Below, in pieces: positions 11,627 to 22,325 of a stretch of DNA of 64,000 bases. Where the stretch lies: assembly GCA_026413185.1 (NCBI GenBank), contig CM048646.1, forward strand, positions 52,075,036-52,139,035, in the 5' to 3' direction. Each line of letters starts with the position of its first letter. Within the stretch, counting starts at the first letter, position 1. The stretch comes from Pueraria montana var. lobata (Eukaryota; Streptophyta; Magnoliopsida; Fabales; Fabaceae). Under the pieces are notes generated by a model. The model searched no databases and was not told where the DNA came from. It saw only the letters and a program-made list of their open reading frames with translations. A program made the translations under genes and the position numbers.

Positions 11627-13096
11627 ATGGCAGAGGCAGCAAAGAAGAATGGCCACATCGTGATGGTACCCCTCATGGCGCAAGGCCACATCATCCCATT
11701 CCTCGCACTAGCAAGACAAATCCAACAAAGCACAAGCTTCACCATCACCATAGCCAACACACCCCTCAACATTCAACACCTCCGATCAGCACTTTCTTCT
11801 TCTAATGAAATCCGTCTTGCTGAGCTACCCTTCAACTCCACTCAACACGGTTTACCACCCAACATAGACAACACAGAGAAGCTTCCTTTCACTGAGGTAA
11901 TGAAACTCTGTCATGCATCGCTCAACCTTGAGGCTCCCCTTGGCTCCTTGATATCACAAATCACAAAGCAAGAGGGTCAACCACCACTTTGCTTAATATC
12001 TGACGTGTTCCTTGGCTGGGTTAACAACGTTGCAAATAGCCTAGCCATTAGGCACCTAACCTTCACCACTTGTGGTGCTTATGGAACTTTAGCCTACGTC
12101 TCTATCTGGTCAAACCTCCCTCATAGAAAAACAGATTCTGATGAGTTTTGGGTTCCGGGGTTCCCTCAAAACTACAAATTCCACCGCATTCAATTGCATA
12201 GATATCTTCAAGATGCTGATGGCACTGATGACTGGTCAAGATTCATCGTTCCACAGATTGCACATTCTATGAAGTCTGATGGGTGGATTTGCAACACGGT
12301 TGAGGAGATTGAGCCTTTGGGGTTTCACCTTCTGAGGAAATATATTCAACTTCCCGTTTGGACTGTGGGGCCTCTCCTTCCACCTGCTGCACTCATGGGT
12401 TCAAAACATCGTTCAGGAAAAGAACCTGGCATAGCCCTTGAAGCATGTATGGAGTGGCTGGATTTGAAGGATGAGAATTCTGTGCTCTACATTTCTTTTG
12501 GGTCTCAGAACACTATCAGTGCCTCACAAATGATGGCATTGGCTGAGGGGTTGGAAGAGAGTGGGAGATGGTTTATTTGGGTTATAAGGCCACCTGTTGG
12601 TTTTGACATTAATGGAGAATTCAGTGCAGAATGGTTGCCAAAAGGGTTTGAAGAGAGAATGAGGGACACCAAACGGGGCTTGTTGGTGCACAAATGGGGA
12701 CCCCAGTTGGAGATTCTGTCACACAGATCCACAGGAGCATTTCTAAGCCATTGTGGTTGGAACTCTGTGTTGGAGAGCCTCAGCTATGGGGTTCCCATGA
12801 TTGGGTGGCCAATAGTTGCAGACCAACCATATAATGTGAAGATGTTGGTGGAGGAAATGGGTGTGGCTGTGGAGCTCACTCGATCTGTGGAAAGTGTTGT
12901 TTCTAGGGAGCAGGTTAAGAAGGCCATAGGAATAGTTATGGACCATGAAGGGAAGGGAAAGGAAATGAAGGAGAAGGCAATTGAGATTGCAGCTCACATG
13001 AGAGACGCCATAACAGAGAAAGGTAAAGAAAAAGGGTCTTCGGTAAGAGCAATGAATGATCTTGTTAGAACCATTTTATCACCTAAAGCTTTATGA
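11627..13096 (+). CDS. UDP-glycosyltransferase, UGT92A1-like (copy 2)
   Basis: An intact, intronless 489-residue family-1 glycosyltransferase. The ATG at 11627 (MAEAAKKNG) sits at the conserved start shared by all three copies. H21 (AQGHIIPF) is the likely catalytic base and D126 (LISDVF) its acidic partner; the N-terminal half (about 1-250) forms the acceptor-binding Rossmann domain and the C-terminal half the UDP-sugar domain. The PSPG box is exactly 44 residues, W357-Q400, ending PIVADQ. The gene is most similar to copy 3, and their flanks also match, so the two arose by a recent segmental duplication. Cytosolic; no signal peptide is visible. Substrate cannot be read from sequence; family-1 plant UGTs act on flavonoids, hormones, terpenoids and other aglycones. 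Confidence 0.95.
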   Translation: MAEAAKKNGHIVMVPLMAQGHIIPFLALARQIQQSTSFTITIANTPLNIQHLRSALSSSNEIRLAELPFNSTQHGLPPNIDNTEKLPFTEVMKLCHASLNLEAPLGSLISQITKQEGQPPLCLISDVFLGWVNNVANSLAIRHLTFTTCGAYGTLAYVSIWSNLPHRKTDSDEFWVPGFPQNYKFHRIQLHRYLQDADGTDDWSRFIVPQIAHSMKSDGWICNTVEEIEPLGFHLLRKYIQLPVWTVGPLLPPAALMGSKHRSGKEPGIALEACMEWLDLKDENSVLYISFGSQNTISASQMMALAEGLEESGRWFIWVIRPPVGFDINGEFSAEWLPKGFEERMRDTKRGLLVHKWGPQLEILSHRSTGAFLSHCGWNSVLESLSYGVPMIGWPIVADQPYNVKMLVEEMGVAVELTRSVESVVSREQVKKAIGIVMDHEGKGKEMKEKAIEIAAHMRDAITEKGKEKGSSVRAMNDLVRTILSPKAL

Positions 13097-14395
13097 TTTG
13101 TTACATTTGGAATTTAGATTTTAGAATTTAAATAATAATAAAGTTGCTTGTGTGATTAGCATACCTGTCATAAACTGCTCAGCAATCTTTAGCACAAGAC
13201 TATGATAATATTGTCACTATGAAGATCATAAGTTAACTCATTTTAATTAATGATTTGAGAACAGCATAAAAGGTGAATGAATATGATCTCAGCAAGCACA
13301 CCTATCTATATAACCTTTTTAATATAAAATAATCATGAATTATATGGATGGCGTTAGTATATATATAACTTATTATATGTGTCTTTAACACGACTTGCGC
13401 ATGAGTGCTGAATTGTTATATCATCCTACTACTTAGCTTATATAATCAAAAGTGCTAAATTATTATAACCAGTGTTCTTGTTTTCTTGTTCCACGTTCAG
13501 AATTATATTGTTTCAACACTTTCCCTTCTCTCTATTTCAAATGCAAAATCTGCTATTCTTGTTTGCAATATGATTCTAGTGTCTATCTAATCTATCTATG
13601 ATGTTACATCCAAGGATTGGATGAGATTCCCTTTTTTACTATTCTCAAAGGTTATTTATCAGAGAGTACAGAAGGAATGAAAACAGATTCGTATTATTGA
13701 TTAAGAGAAAGAGATACATGAGCCATTTATATAAGGAATGGAACCAAAAGAGTTATAACATGCTAACCTAGAGAAGACCAAGTCAAACTAACTAACAAAC
13801 TAATTTGATAAAACAGAAAATCAACTAACTCTAATAAAGATATTAATATTTTGTTCCATGATTCCATCATTCCGGTTAAGAGTGGTCAATATATATGTGA
13901 AGGGGTTTGTTGTGTTGTTTTCTCTTCTTTGGTGTTGATCAGCGGACAGAAGCGAGATCTTGATGCTCTACGAAAAAAGGGGGAAAATGTGAGTGCTATT
14001 TTTCTTCTGTAAAAACTAACATAGGCCCACTATGACCAAAGAGGGACGGAGGCTGGTTGAATGACATTGATACAGGTGATATGAATTGAATTGATATACT
14101 GGAATAAAATCTAATACCACAACCTTTCACTTTGTTTATGCATAATCATGTTGAAGGATACATTGGTTGTCATCAAAGACAAAATCCTACTTTGCTGCTA
14201 TAAACTTATGGGATGCTGATTTCTTTGTCTAAAAATTTTGATAATCTTTATCTTATGTATAAAAGCATGAGGAATTGGTTTTTTTTTTTTTTTAAATTAA
14301 CCCAAGCTCTTGAATATTTCACCTAATAACAATAAGATAAAACTCCTTCACAAGCATCTTAGATCTGTACTAAGTGCTACTAGACATGATTTATA
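13097..14395 (+). repeat. Duplicated 3' flank of UGT copy 2 (pairs with 27334-28620)
   Basis: Long collinear similarity with 27334-28620 starts at the stop codon and ends near ACATGAG/ACATGAT. It includes AATAATAATAAAGTTGCTTG (probable poly(A) region), TGTTACATCCAAGGATTGGA, and a block around 13930-13985 with AGATCTTGATGCTCTACGAA. Small insertions and deletions separate the copies. No intact coding frame is shared. Confidence 0.8.
13600..13890 (-). mobile_element. Remnant resembling a Ty1/copia LTR
   Basis: The block GTATTATTGATTAAGAGAAA, then GAGATACATGAGCCATTTAT, then repeated CTAACTAACAAACTAA and AATAAAGATATTAATAT reads, on the reverse strand, like legume copia LTRs I remember. The same block lies downstream of copy 3 (27795-28080), so it was there before the UGT duplication. 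No boundaries or target duplication were found. Confidence 0.3.
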
Positions 14396-15396
14396 AAAGT
14401 TAAGGTAGTGATTCTTACATGATGAGAAGTGAGAAAACGCTTTTAAGGGTGAATCTTGTGATTTCCATTATTCATTAATTTTTGTTTTTTTATCGATTAA
14501 TATTAGTTGTTAGTTTGTTAGTAAGAGGGATTTGAACTATCTCTCCCCCCCTTCCTTCCTTCCTTCCTTCCTTCCATTGTTCATTGTTTAACGAAATGAT
14601 ATCAGATATTGTGCTTTGGAGTTGGTGTAGGCTCATAACTTGACTTTAAATGAATCTGCCATGCCTAATTTCGAAGGTTTATTTCTTCGTTACGCTTTAG
14701 ATCACTTTCTGCATTGCAGTGGTCCTTCCTCTCCTCAAGCCCTTCCTTCAGTTCAGGATTGTCACCCCCTTCAAGTCATTGACGAGAATGAGCTGTGTTG
14801 CCATGTCGCGCTCGCGCTCGCATCCAAACATCGTGTATAGTGGATTCCCAAACCATTCACTTGTTAATTCTACCAAGAATATTTTACTACTATATTAATA
14901 TAGCACATAATTATTTTTTATTTTATGTTCTTTTTACGTACATATATTTTTAAAAAATAATTTTCATATAATATTAGTATAAAGATTTTTGTACCATCAA
15001 TAATTAAAAAATTACTCTATATATAACTTTTTAAAAATAGTTATTATAAAATCTACAATTTTACTGATAATATATAGGAGTAATTAGATAACAATGTAAA
15101 AAAGTTACATTATATTTTTTTTAAATAAACAAAGAGCAACATTAAATTATACACTTTTTGTGTTCAAAAAGCATTTCGTATTCACGAAATGCAACGCATG
15201 ATAAAAGTGCACACGAAAATGAGGTAAATTGAGATGAAAAAAAAGAAAAAAAAATGGAAAAAGGAGAGAAAATAATAAAATAAAAAATGAAAATAGAAGT
15301 AAAATAAAAGAGAAATTAAGTGTATATAAATATTTTTGTCTGAGTCATTATAAATATATATTTTACTCTTTTATAACTTACTAGTCTTTATACATG
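14396..15396. other. Spacer with a TTCC microsatellite
   Basis: The (TTCC)6 tract is at 14552-14575. A 66-codon open stretch at 14640-14840 has no recognisable features and no supporting splice or promoter signals; I do not call it a gene. The rest is AT-rich. Confidence 0.4.
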
Positions 15397-15453
15397 TGAG
15401 GATGACAATTCTACTCATACCTTATATGTACCTATGTGTTCATGCAAAAATTA

Positions 15454-16276
15454 GACTATTGTTATATCCACTCCCCATTTTTGCTAAGTATACTCTCCTT
15501 TTTTTTTCTAAAATTCAATTACTTAAATAACTTTCCCCCTTCAAACCTTCTTCTCTCCCTCGCATACTCCCCTTTTCAACGCATCAACACACTCCCTTTT
15601 TTCATAGTAACAACACGTTTTCTTCTTTTCATTACACTCCCTAATCTATTTCCCTCCCTTCATCCCTTTGATCTCTTACTCTGGTCTCCCTTTGTTCTTC
15701 CCTTGCTTAGTCTCTTGCTTTAGTGTTAGGATTTTTCATCCTCCAAACTTCGAGTTGCTGCAATGACACGCCTCTTTAAGTCATTTAGATTAAAGGACCA
15801 ATATCAATTATATGTTTTCTCTACTTCAATTGCTTCATTATTGTAAAAATTTTCCTTTATATGAGATTTTTAATGGTTCTAGCGTTGTTTGAATTTTTTA
15901 GATGTTTTTCTTAACATTTTGTAAAGTACTTTCCGGAATACAATTTTATTTTTTAACTTCTCAAAAGTACTTTCCAGAATATTATTTTGTGTTTCGAAAA
16001 GTACTTTCCAGAATACAATTTATTTTTTAGCATTCTGGAAAGTACTTTCCGAAACACAAAATAATATTCCGGAAAGTACTTTCATGAAGTTAAAAAGTAA
16101 AATTGCATTCCGGAAAGTACTTTCTGAAACACAACAATAGTATTCCAGAAAGTATTTTCTGGAATAATAATTTTGTATAAATGTTATGTGTATAAAGGGT
16201 ATATAAGGAAAAAAATAGTAGAAAAAAATCAATGGGAGTGTACATAGCAAAAAAAGGGGAGTGGATATAGCAAAGC
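15454..16276. mobile_element. Mutator-type MITE with 9-bp target duplication
   Basis: The 823-bp element is flanked by perfect 9-bp direct repeats CAAAAATTA (15445-15453 and 16277-16285), the target length made by Mutator transposases. Its ends are inverted: TTGTTATATCCACTCCCC on the left and TTGCTATATCCACTCCCC on the right complement, followed by a second block TGCTAAGTATACTCTCC/TGCTATGTACACTCCC. The interior has a pyrimidine-rich stretch (15490-15725), open for 95 codons but low in complexity, and a large hairpin (see separate entry). It encodes no transposase. Confidence 0.7.
15920..16125. repeat. Large imperfect palindrome built on GGAAAGTACTTTCC
   Basis: Left arm about 15922-16015 and right arm about 16030-16122 are reverse complements with about 90% matching by eye, around a short AT loop. 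The palindromic core GGAAAGTACTTTCC or variants occur about seven times. The transcript or single strand could form a long hairpin. Confidence 0.75.
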
Positions 16277-16864
16277 CAAAAATTATCCATGATGGGTACG
16301 GTAATTACCCACTTAATGGGTATGATCTTGGAAAAGGGTAATTACTCACAAATTTTAACGGGTACGGGCGTGGGTATGGGTACCTTAGTACCTAACCCTA
16401 CCGAGAATAATAATAATAATAATAATAATAATAGATAAATCATGTTCTTTATTTGCTAAGAGATACATCGCGTTATTTAATTCACAAAAAATAGATCATG
16501 TTTCTTATAGAGATAGATCATAATCTTTTATTTACTTAAAGATAGATCGTGTTCCTTAATTCAGAAAAAAAAAAATCACCTTCCTTATTTGCTTCTTTTC
16601 TCATTTTTTCCTATTTATTATATTAAGATCTTTGAATGAGATTTTAATTTAATTACTATTGTATTTTTAATCAATTTTTCATAATTAATTAAAGTGTGCG
16701 TAACGAGTAGGGTACGGGCATTTAGGTACCCAACGGGAAAGGACATAGATATTAAAGTTATTACCCACACGGGTATGGGTCCAAGTACAGAGATTTTTTT
16801 AAAGTGCGGGTATGGGGATGTGTACTATAGTACCCTACCTAGACTCTACCCATTGTCATCCCTA

Positions 16865-17619
16865 TTGTATGACCAAAGGGTTTAGCACAATTGGTTGAAC
16901 ATGATGAATGAGTTGTTATAATACGTGTATGGTGTACGAAATTTTTTTATATTAGATCTTCATTATAATATTATCTGTGTTCCTAAAATGTTTTAACTTC
17001 TTGTTTTTGTTTCAAAACTCTTGATGTTTTACATATTCCAAGTCTCATTAATTATTTTCTTCCACATATACCCTTATTTAACATTACTTAGATTTTCATA
17101 ACTTCTTCCATCATAAATTATTTAAATTAGTATATTTTATAAATATTAATAAATGCATATTTAATATCCACTTTCTTCAATAACTATTAATAAATACACA
17201 TTTAATATCCACTTTCTATTAAATGTCTCATTAATTAATATAATTTATTAAATAAATAAAAATAATATAACTATAAATAAATTGTCTAAAATATCGTTAT
17301 TTTGAGTGAGAAAAAATGTCAAATAAACTTCCTTATTTTATATTATAAAAAAATTTCACACTATTTTACTTTGAGAAATGATTCTTAGATTCTTACACAC
17401 CCAAAAGAGAAATAGGAAGAAAGGCAAGTTAACATATAATGTGAAAGAGGTAAAAAAAATGAGAAATACTGATGGAATATTTATATAATAGGTATCTAAA
17501 TATTATCACTCATTTTATTTCCTAATTTTCTATACATTTCTTATCATATTACATCTATTATTGTCTCACGCAATTTTTTTTTATTTTTTATTTCTCTCTA
17601 CTTTTTCCGACCCAATCCA
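16865..17619. other. AT-rich spacer, no gene seen
   Basis: Left end has a weak tRNA-like stretch (TTTAGCACAATTGGTTGAAC at about 16880). An imperfect repeat of CATTTAATATCCACTTTCT occurs twice around 17155-17215. No gene is seen. Confidence 0.4.
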
Positions 17620-17628
17620 TCTTAAATG

Positions 17629-17841
17629 GACTTTTTTCCAATAATATTTACTTTTTTTTTTTAATTCCTCAATTGACCCTTTCTTATAATTATTTCCATG
17701 AATGACCTCTTTTACTGTAGCAAGTATTAAATTATTTAAATAATTAACAATATATATTAATAAATTAAATTAATATATTAAAAAGTTGATTTAAATAATA
17801 TAAATAATTATTAAATTTGTAAAATATAAACTAATCATATA
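17629..17841 (+). repeat. Left terminal inverted repeat of the MULE
   Basis: Reverse complement of 25345-25555 with only a few substitutions and single-base indels. The similarity stops just after TATAAACTAATCATATA. Confidence 0.88.
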
Positions 17842-18028
17842 ATTGATCTTTAAATTAAATATATAAATAATTTTAATTTTAATTTTTCCTGTTTAATTAA
17901 TATAAATAATAATAATACATTTAAATATATTTGAATAATATATTTAATTATTCAAAATAAATAATAATAAGTAAAAAGTCTTTGTAAACTGGAATTTCTA
18001 ATATTATTCAAGAAATAGATGTGATATA

Positions 18029-20891
18029 TTAACGGGGTTGCGTTGAAGATATAGGATGATGAGGACATTTATTTTTGGAATGACCCGGTGTTCTACAAAG
18101 CGAACAACGTTTTGGTTGCCCCCTTTCCCGTATGTCCATTTCCGTGCGTATACGGCTTGATTTTGGGCGACCTTTTGCCGTCCTACGCATTTTCGGATTG
18201 TGACATAAGAGTGGTCCAGTGTACTCTGGCCAATGATCTTCGTGACGCATTCCGGCAAATGATCCGCAGTACACGTTCGAGACATATTGCAACGTGTAAA
18301 TGTCATTGATGTAATGGCTGTATTCAACATTGGCGTGTTTACACGCAGCAATTGCATGTGAACAAGGCATGTGCATTTTTTGAAATTTTCCACAATCACA
18401 CCTTCGTTGATGCATGTTGACAGCGAATTTCCCAGCCCGTCGTCGTGCTGTTGGATTCACAATTTCTTCCACTAAAAATTCAGTACTTTCTCGATCAAAG
18501 TGAATCACTCGATGGGAGTTTGCCTTTGTCTGTTTCTCCTCAATGAACTTGGTAACAGTTTCTGGAAAATACTTACCAGAGGCCATCATTGCTGTTGCTT
18601 CACTCCCTCTCCTGATGAAGTATTCGTTGCAACGTTCGTAAGTTGTCCACACTAGGGCTTTGACTGGAAGATTTCTTGCTTTTTTTAGCACAGAATTAAT
18701 TGACCCGGCAAGATTAGTGGTCATGTGTCCCCATCGTCGCCCTTCATCCCACGCAAGAGTCCATTTTGTCTTTTCGATCTGATCAACCCAGGTTGCCCCT
18801 TCCGAATTTTCATCTCGAAGATTGTTGCGATAGTAGTTGAACTTGGGCTCAGTCATAGCGTACCCTGGAACACGATTTTGGATAGATTGTCAGTAACTTA
18901 AATTAGAAAACATTAAGTTATTTCATTTCGATTCTTACCCATATTAATAACATCCTTTTTCTGAGCTGTATTCTTGAAATGTCTCATATAATTTTGTGCG
19001 ATGTGCCGAATGCAGAACACATGCACTGAACCGTTTGTCATCCAACCGCTCCTTGGGTGTTCATAGGCACTAATGATGGAAGGGTGTCTGTCTGATATCA
19101 AGCACAACCCTTCTTGCGTTGTCACGTGCCTTCTCAAATTTTTTAGGAAGAATAGCCAAGCAGCGGCGGTTTCACCCTCAACAAGGGCGAAGGCTAGAGG
19201 AAATATGTGGTTGTCCCCATCTTGTGAAACTGCCACCAACAAGGTTCCTTTATACCTTCCGTATAGAAAAGTCCCATCGACCATTACTATGGGCTTGCAG
19301 TATGCAAACCCATCGATGCAAGCTTTGAACGTCCAAAATAGACGATGGAACATCACCATTCCAGGAACTACCACACCTTATTCGTTGTGCACTGGTAGAT
19401 CCTTTTGCTCAACAATTGTTCCAGGGACAAGTTCTTTTAGCGCTAGGAGCAATTTAGGTAGTTTATTGTATGATTCCTCCCAGTTCCCGTAGACTTGTTC
19501 AATGGCCCATTGTTTAGCTAGCCATGCCTTTTTATACGTGGTGGTGTAGTTGTATTGTTGACGGATATGTGCAATGAATGCAGGGACAGATACCGAAGCA
19601 TCTCTATCAACCATCGATAAGATGTTTCTTCCAATAACCTTGTAAGTTAACGATTGGTGGTCTTGTGAAATCGTTGCCGATACACAAGTGTGGGGTTCTT
19701 CCAATTTTTTAATTTCCCATTGGTGTCCAGTTCGTAACCCCGATGACGCCCTTAACTTGCAACAACATGAACAACATTTATCATTAAATAGTAATAGTAA
19801 GATTATAAAACAATGGTAAATAAGGTGTACCTCCATTTGCACCCTTGTTTGGTACATTTGTGAACTAGTCTATCAGGGCTAGACTTATCGGCTTTGCTAG
19901 TGACATGATTTGTGATGTTGTATATGTTAATAGCATGCTTAACATCTTCTTTTGTTGGGAAGCGCATGCCGACAACGAGCGTTCCTGCTTCATACTGGCC
20001 TTCTTCTTGGCGGTCCAAAAAATGGGCGTACTCTGCATCTTCAACCGCTTGGTCGTAGCTTATATCGCGCATATGTTGGGGTGGATTGTAGGCCTTCTCC
20101 TCTCCTGGGGGTTGTACATTAACATGTACATGGCCTTCGTCGTCGTTGTCGTCATCTTCATCATCGTCGCCTTCTTCGTTAGCCTCATCGTCGCCTTCTT
20201 CGTTAGCCTCATTCTGCAAGATTTGGTCTTCATCCTCACTGAAAGGACCAAGTTCTTCGTCGGGTAGGCCGGGCTCTGCATATTCAGGATTAGATCGTTC
20301 CGTTGTTGGTTCGAAGTGATTTGCAACTAGGGTACCCTCGGAAGCATAATAAGGTGGTACTTCGTTCACATTAAACGATGAAGATGGCAGCATATGGGGG
20401 TATGAAAGGGTGGTCAAGAGTTGGGAATACGACGCGAGGTCGGTAGCCCACTCGTTTTGTTGAGCAAGGTTGTTATTAATATCATAAGTAGGTGTATAAT
20501 ATGATTCATAATTTGTTGGCTGAGGGATTGGGGAAGGGGGTGAAGCATCACCAAATCTGACAAACAAGTCAAATCCAGTTAGCCCTGGATGTTGATTCCA
20601 TGCCTTGAACATAAGCTCTACGTCCTCGTCATCCTCAAGTAACATAGTCGTGTAAGAGATACCTCTAACTCTGGCTTCACAAGGGTATCGATAATGGACT
20701 TCGCTAATCATCTGGTGTGGTTGGAGTTTAATCTTTCGCGCTATGTTTCTTTTCAGGCGATCAAGTGTGATGCCTCTCGTCACCGCCAACATTGAACGTT
20801 TTGTTGTATGAAAGGTTGACCCTTCATCGGTTTCTATAATTTCTCCGTTGTAGTAGACAACAGCGGGAACAATTTGTGGTTCAGTTGTCAT
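18029..20891 (-). pseudogene. MURA-type MULE transposase with one in-frame stop
   Basis: Exons 20891-19831, 19750-18939 and 18864-18029 sum to 2709 nt (903 codons), consistent with the splice sites. Order: an N-terminal domain (residues ~10-110, AVVYYNGEIIETDEG), an acidic stretch (~215-260), a MuDR-type DNA-binding region (~305-354, ending CKWR), the DDE core with D512 (MVDGTF) and D574 (LISDRHP), a SWIM zinc finger C780-x-C782-x9-C792-x-H794, and a C-terminal CCHC knuckle at ~878-891 (CSLCRTPGHSKNKC). A TAA stop interrupts exon 2 at codon 478 (19380-19378), before the DDE core, so full-length protein is not expected. Where related MULEs usually have TTN-x-A-E-S, this copy has TTNLAGS (G678), possibly losing the third catalytic acid. 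Acts in the nucleus on the TIRs. Confidence 0.88.
19751..19830 (-). other. Intron 1 of the MULE transposase (80 nt)
   Basis: Donor CAAATGGAG/GTACACC and acceptor GTTAAG/GGCG join in phase 2, giving CKWR-ASSG. An upstream AG (TTGCAAG) would give the family-typical W-R-L-R but in the wrong phase, so the acceptor may have shifted. Confidence 0.6.
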
Positions 20892-21722
20892 TATGTGGGT
20901 TGCATGTGTGATAATGAGAACAAAGGTTTTTCTTTTCGGAGGGGTTGGAATTTGATTGTGGAATGAAGCTTAGTCTTAGTGCTTATTTATTGACCAAAAT
21001 TGTAGTGCATTCACGGGCCAACAGTGCCCTTCTTGGATACCTAATAAAAGCACAATAACACTAATAGGTGAATAGTGAGAACTATTGATTGCATGTTGAA
21101 CAATAAATAATGCAAGTGGAAAAAATGCACTGTCTTACAAAGATGAAAAGATGGGCGTACAGATTGTTGCTAGGCCTAATAATTACAGTGTACTTATATG
21201 CAGAGATTCCTGACATTTAATATATTGTGATCTCGACCGTCAAAATGGATGGATGCGATATTGGCTCTTTTTTCTGCCACAACAAGACAGACCTCTGAAC
21301 GATTCCTGACACGTGAATAGTAACCGTGTTTGAATTTTGCCGATCTTAGCCATCAATGTGAATCGTTGCAATCTTGGCCGCTCCTTTTTCTACCATAACA
21401 GGACGAACCTCTGAACGATTCCTGACATGTTAATCATTTCACATTTGAATTCTGCCATGGTTCACGCGTTCACATGGAAAGCAAGGGATGAACCAGCTTG
21501 CACTGAATATTTCGAAATTAAGTTTTAATGTACAATTTTGCAAACTAATTTCAAAACCGAAGAAAATGAAGCAAATATTAAAGCATGCAGAAATTTATAT
21601 TAGCCCAATACATGTAAATGGAAATACAAACACTCAAACATTAAAATTGATAATAAAAACAAACAAACAAACAAACAATAATGATAGAAACACAAACAAT
21701 CATTGCATTACAAATTAAAACA
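20891..21722 (-). promoter_or_regulatory. Transposase upstream region with imperfect repeats
   Basis: Between ORF B and the transposase start lies about 830 bp without a gene. Three imperfect copies of a block starting GATTCCTGACA occur at 21205, 21301 and 21417 (spacings 96 and 116), each with ACCTCTGAAC at its end and TTGGC/ATCTTGGCCG inside. (AAAC)n occurs near 21657. The repeats may be binding sites for the transposase or host factors; that is inference. Confidence 0.45.
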
Positions 21723-22190
21723 CTAATAATAGTAAATGTTCTTCTCCTCCTTAGTGCTTGCATCATTATCTTCGCCAAGGTTCATGGTTTGGTGCAAATA
21801 TTGGGAAAGGCCATCCCAATACAACAAAGACTGTGATTGAGTATCCTCAATAGTTGCGCATAACTCAACGCACGTTAGGTTTGGGTTTTCTGCATAAGTA
21901 TTCAACATTGATATGACGTCATTGTCATCTTCGATTTTACAAGCCCTATAATGAAGAAACCCATCAACTATGCCAATCGGGCATCGGTAATAGATCTGGA
22001 TGACTGTTTTACCATTGCCCTGTCTAATTTTATGTTGAATGGCTTGCTTCAAGGCATGCAGTGTTGTAATGTTATGGATGTTGACTCCCTTTGCATAATT
22101 TGGGTAATTATGCACAAACCTTGTTCCATGCTCAGTTTCCTTCATGTCACCGTTAAAGTATACAACTGCTAAGAAAAAAGAGGAACTCAT
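21723..22190 (-). CDS. MULE ORF B: stand-alone transposase N-terminal domain
   Basis: An intact 155-residue ORF (ATG at 22190, TAG at 21723) on the transposase strand, inside the MULE TIRs. Residues ~8-115 align with residues ~10-112 of the transposase: AVVYFNGDMKETEHG against AVVYYNGEIIETDEG, and IYYRCPI against VHYRYPC, followed by an acidic EDD-containing turn in both (KIEDDNDV/LLEDDEDV). It lacks DNA-binding, DDE, SWIM and zinc-knuckle parts; the tail is acidic. I read it as a duplicated protein-interaction domain (the fold looks ubiquitin/PB1-like; inference) that could bind the transposase or its host partner, comparable in position to a second MuDR gene such as mudrB. Its expression is not known. 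Confidence 0.7.
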   Translation of the reverse strand: MSSSFFLAVVYFNGDMKETEHGTRFVHNYPNYAKGVNIHNITTLHALKQAIQHKIRQGNGKTVIQIYYRCPIGIVDGFLHYRACKIEDDNDVISMLNTYAENPNLTCVELCATIEDTQSQSLLYWDGLSQYLHQTMNLGEDNDASTKEEKNIYYY

Positions 22191-22325
22191 TTTTTTCTAC
22201 AAGGCCTATTGAAGTGACTGTTTCGTCTAAATGCTAGCATGTGAAGAGGGTTTTGTGGTGAATGAAAGTGTCACAGACCACCTATATGTACATGAGTCTT
22301 AGCCCATGAAATGACGGTTGAGATG

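Larger units (their letters stand above)
15397..16864. mobile_element. hAT-like element remnant carrying a nested MITE
   Basis: The right end, read inward on the - strand, is TAGGGATGACAATGGGTA, the kind of terminus seen in Ac/hAT elements; the left end TGAGGATGACAATTCTAC matches it imperfectly. The right part (16290-16860) is rich in GGGTAC/GGGTAT motifs in both orientations. Inside lies a separate element (15454-16276). The 8-bp target duplication expected for hAT is not clean, so the left boundary is tentative. An (AAT)9 microsatellite is at 16406-16432. Confidence 0.4.

Noticed and set aside
13930..13990. Coding exon conserved between the two UGT flanks (GATCAGCGGACAGAAGC...)
   Set aside because: One copy has a stop in the frame that is open in the other, and no splice signals fit; conservation is explained by the recent duplication.
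14640..14840. 66-codon ORF with balanced composition
   Set aside because: No ATG at its start, no splice or promoter support, no recognisable motif.
19905..20267. 120-codon + strand ORF rich in V, I, F
   Set aside because: It is the antisense of the acidic region of the MULE transposase; the hydrophobic run reflects antisense GAT/GAA codons, not membrane segments.
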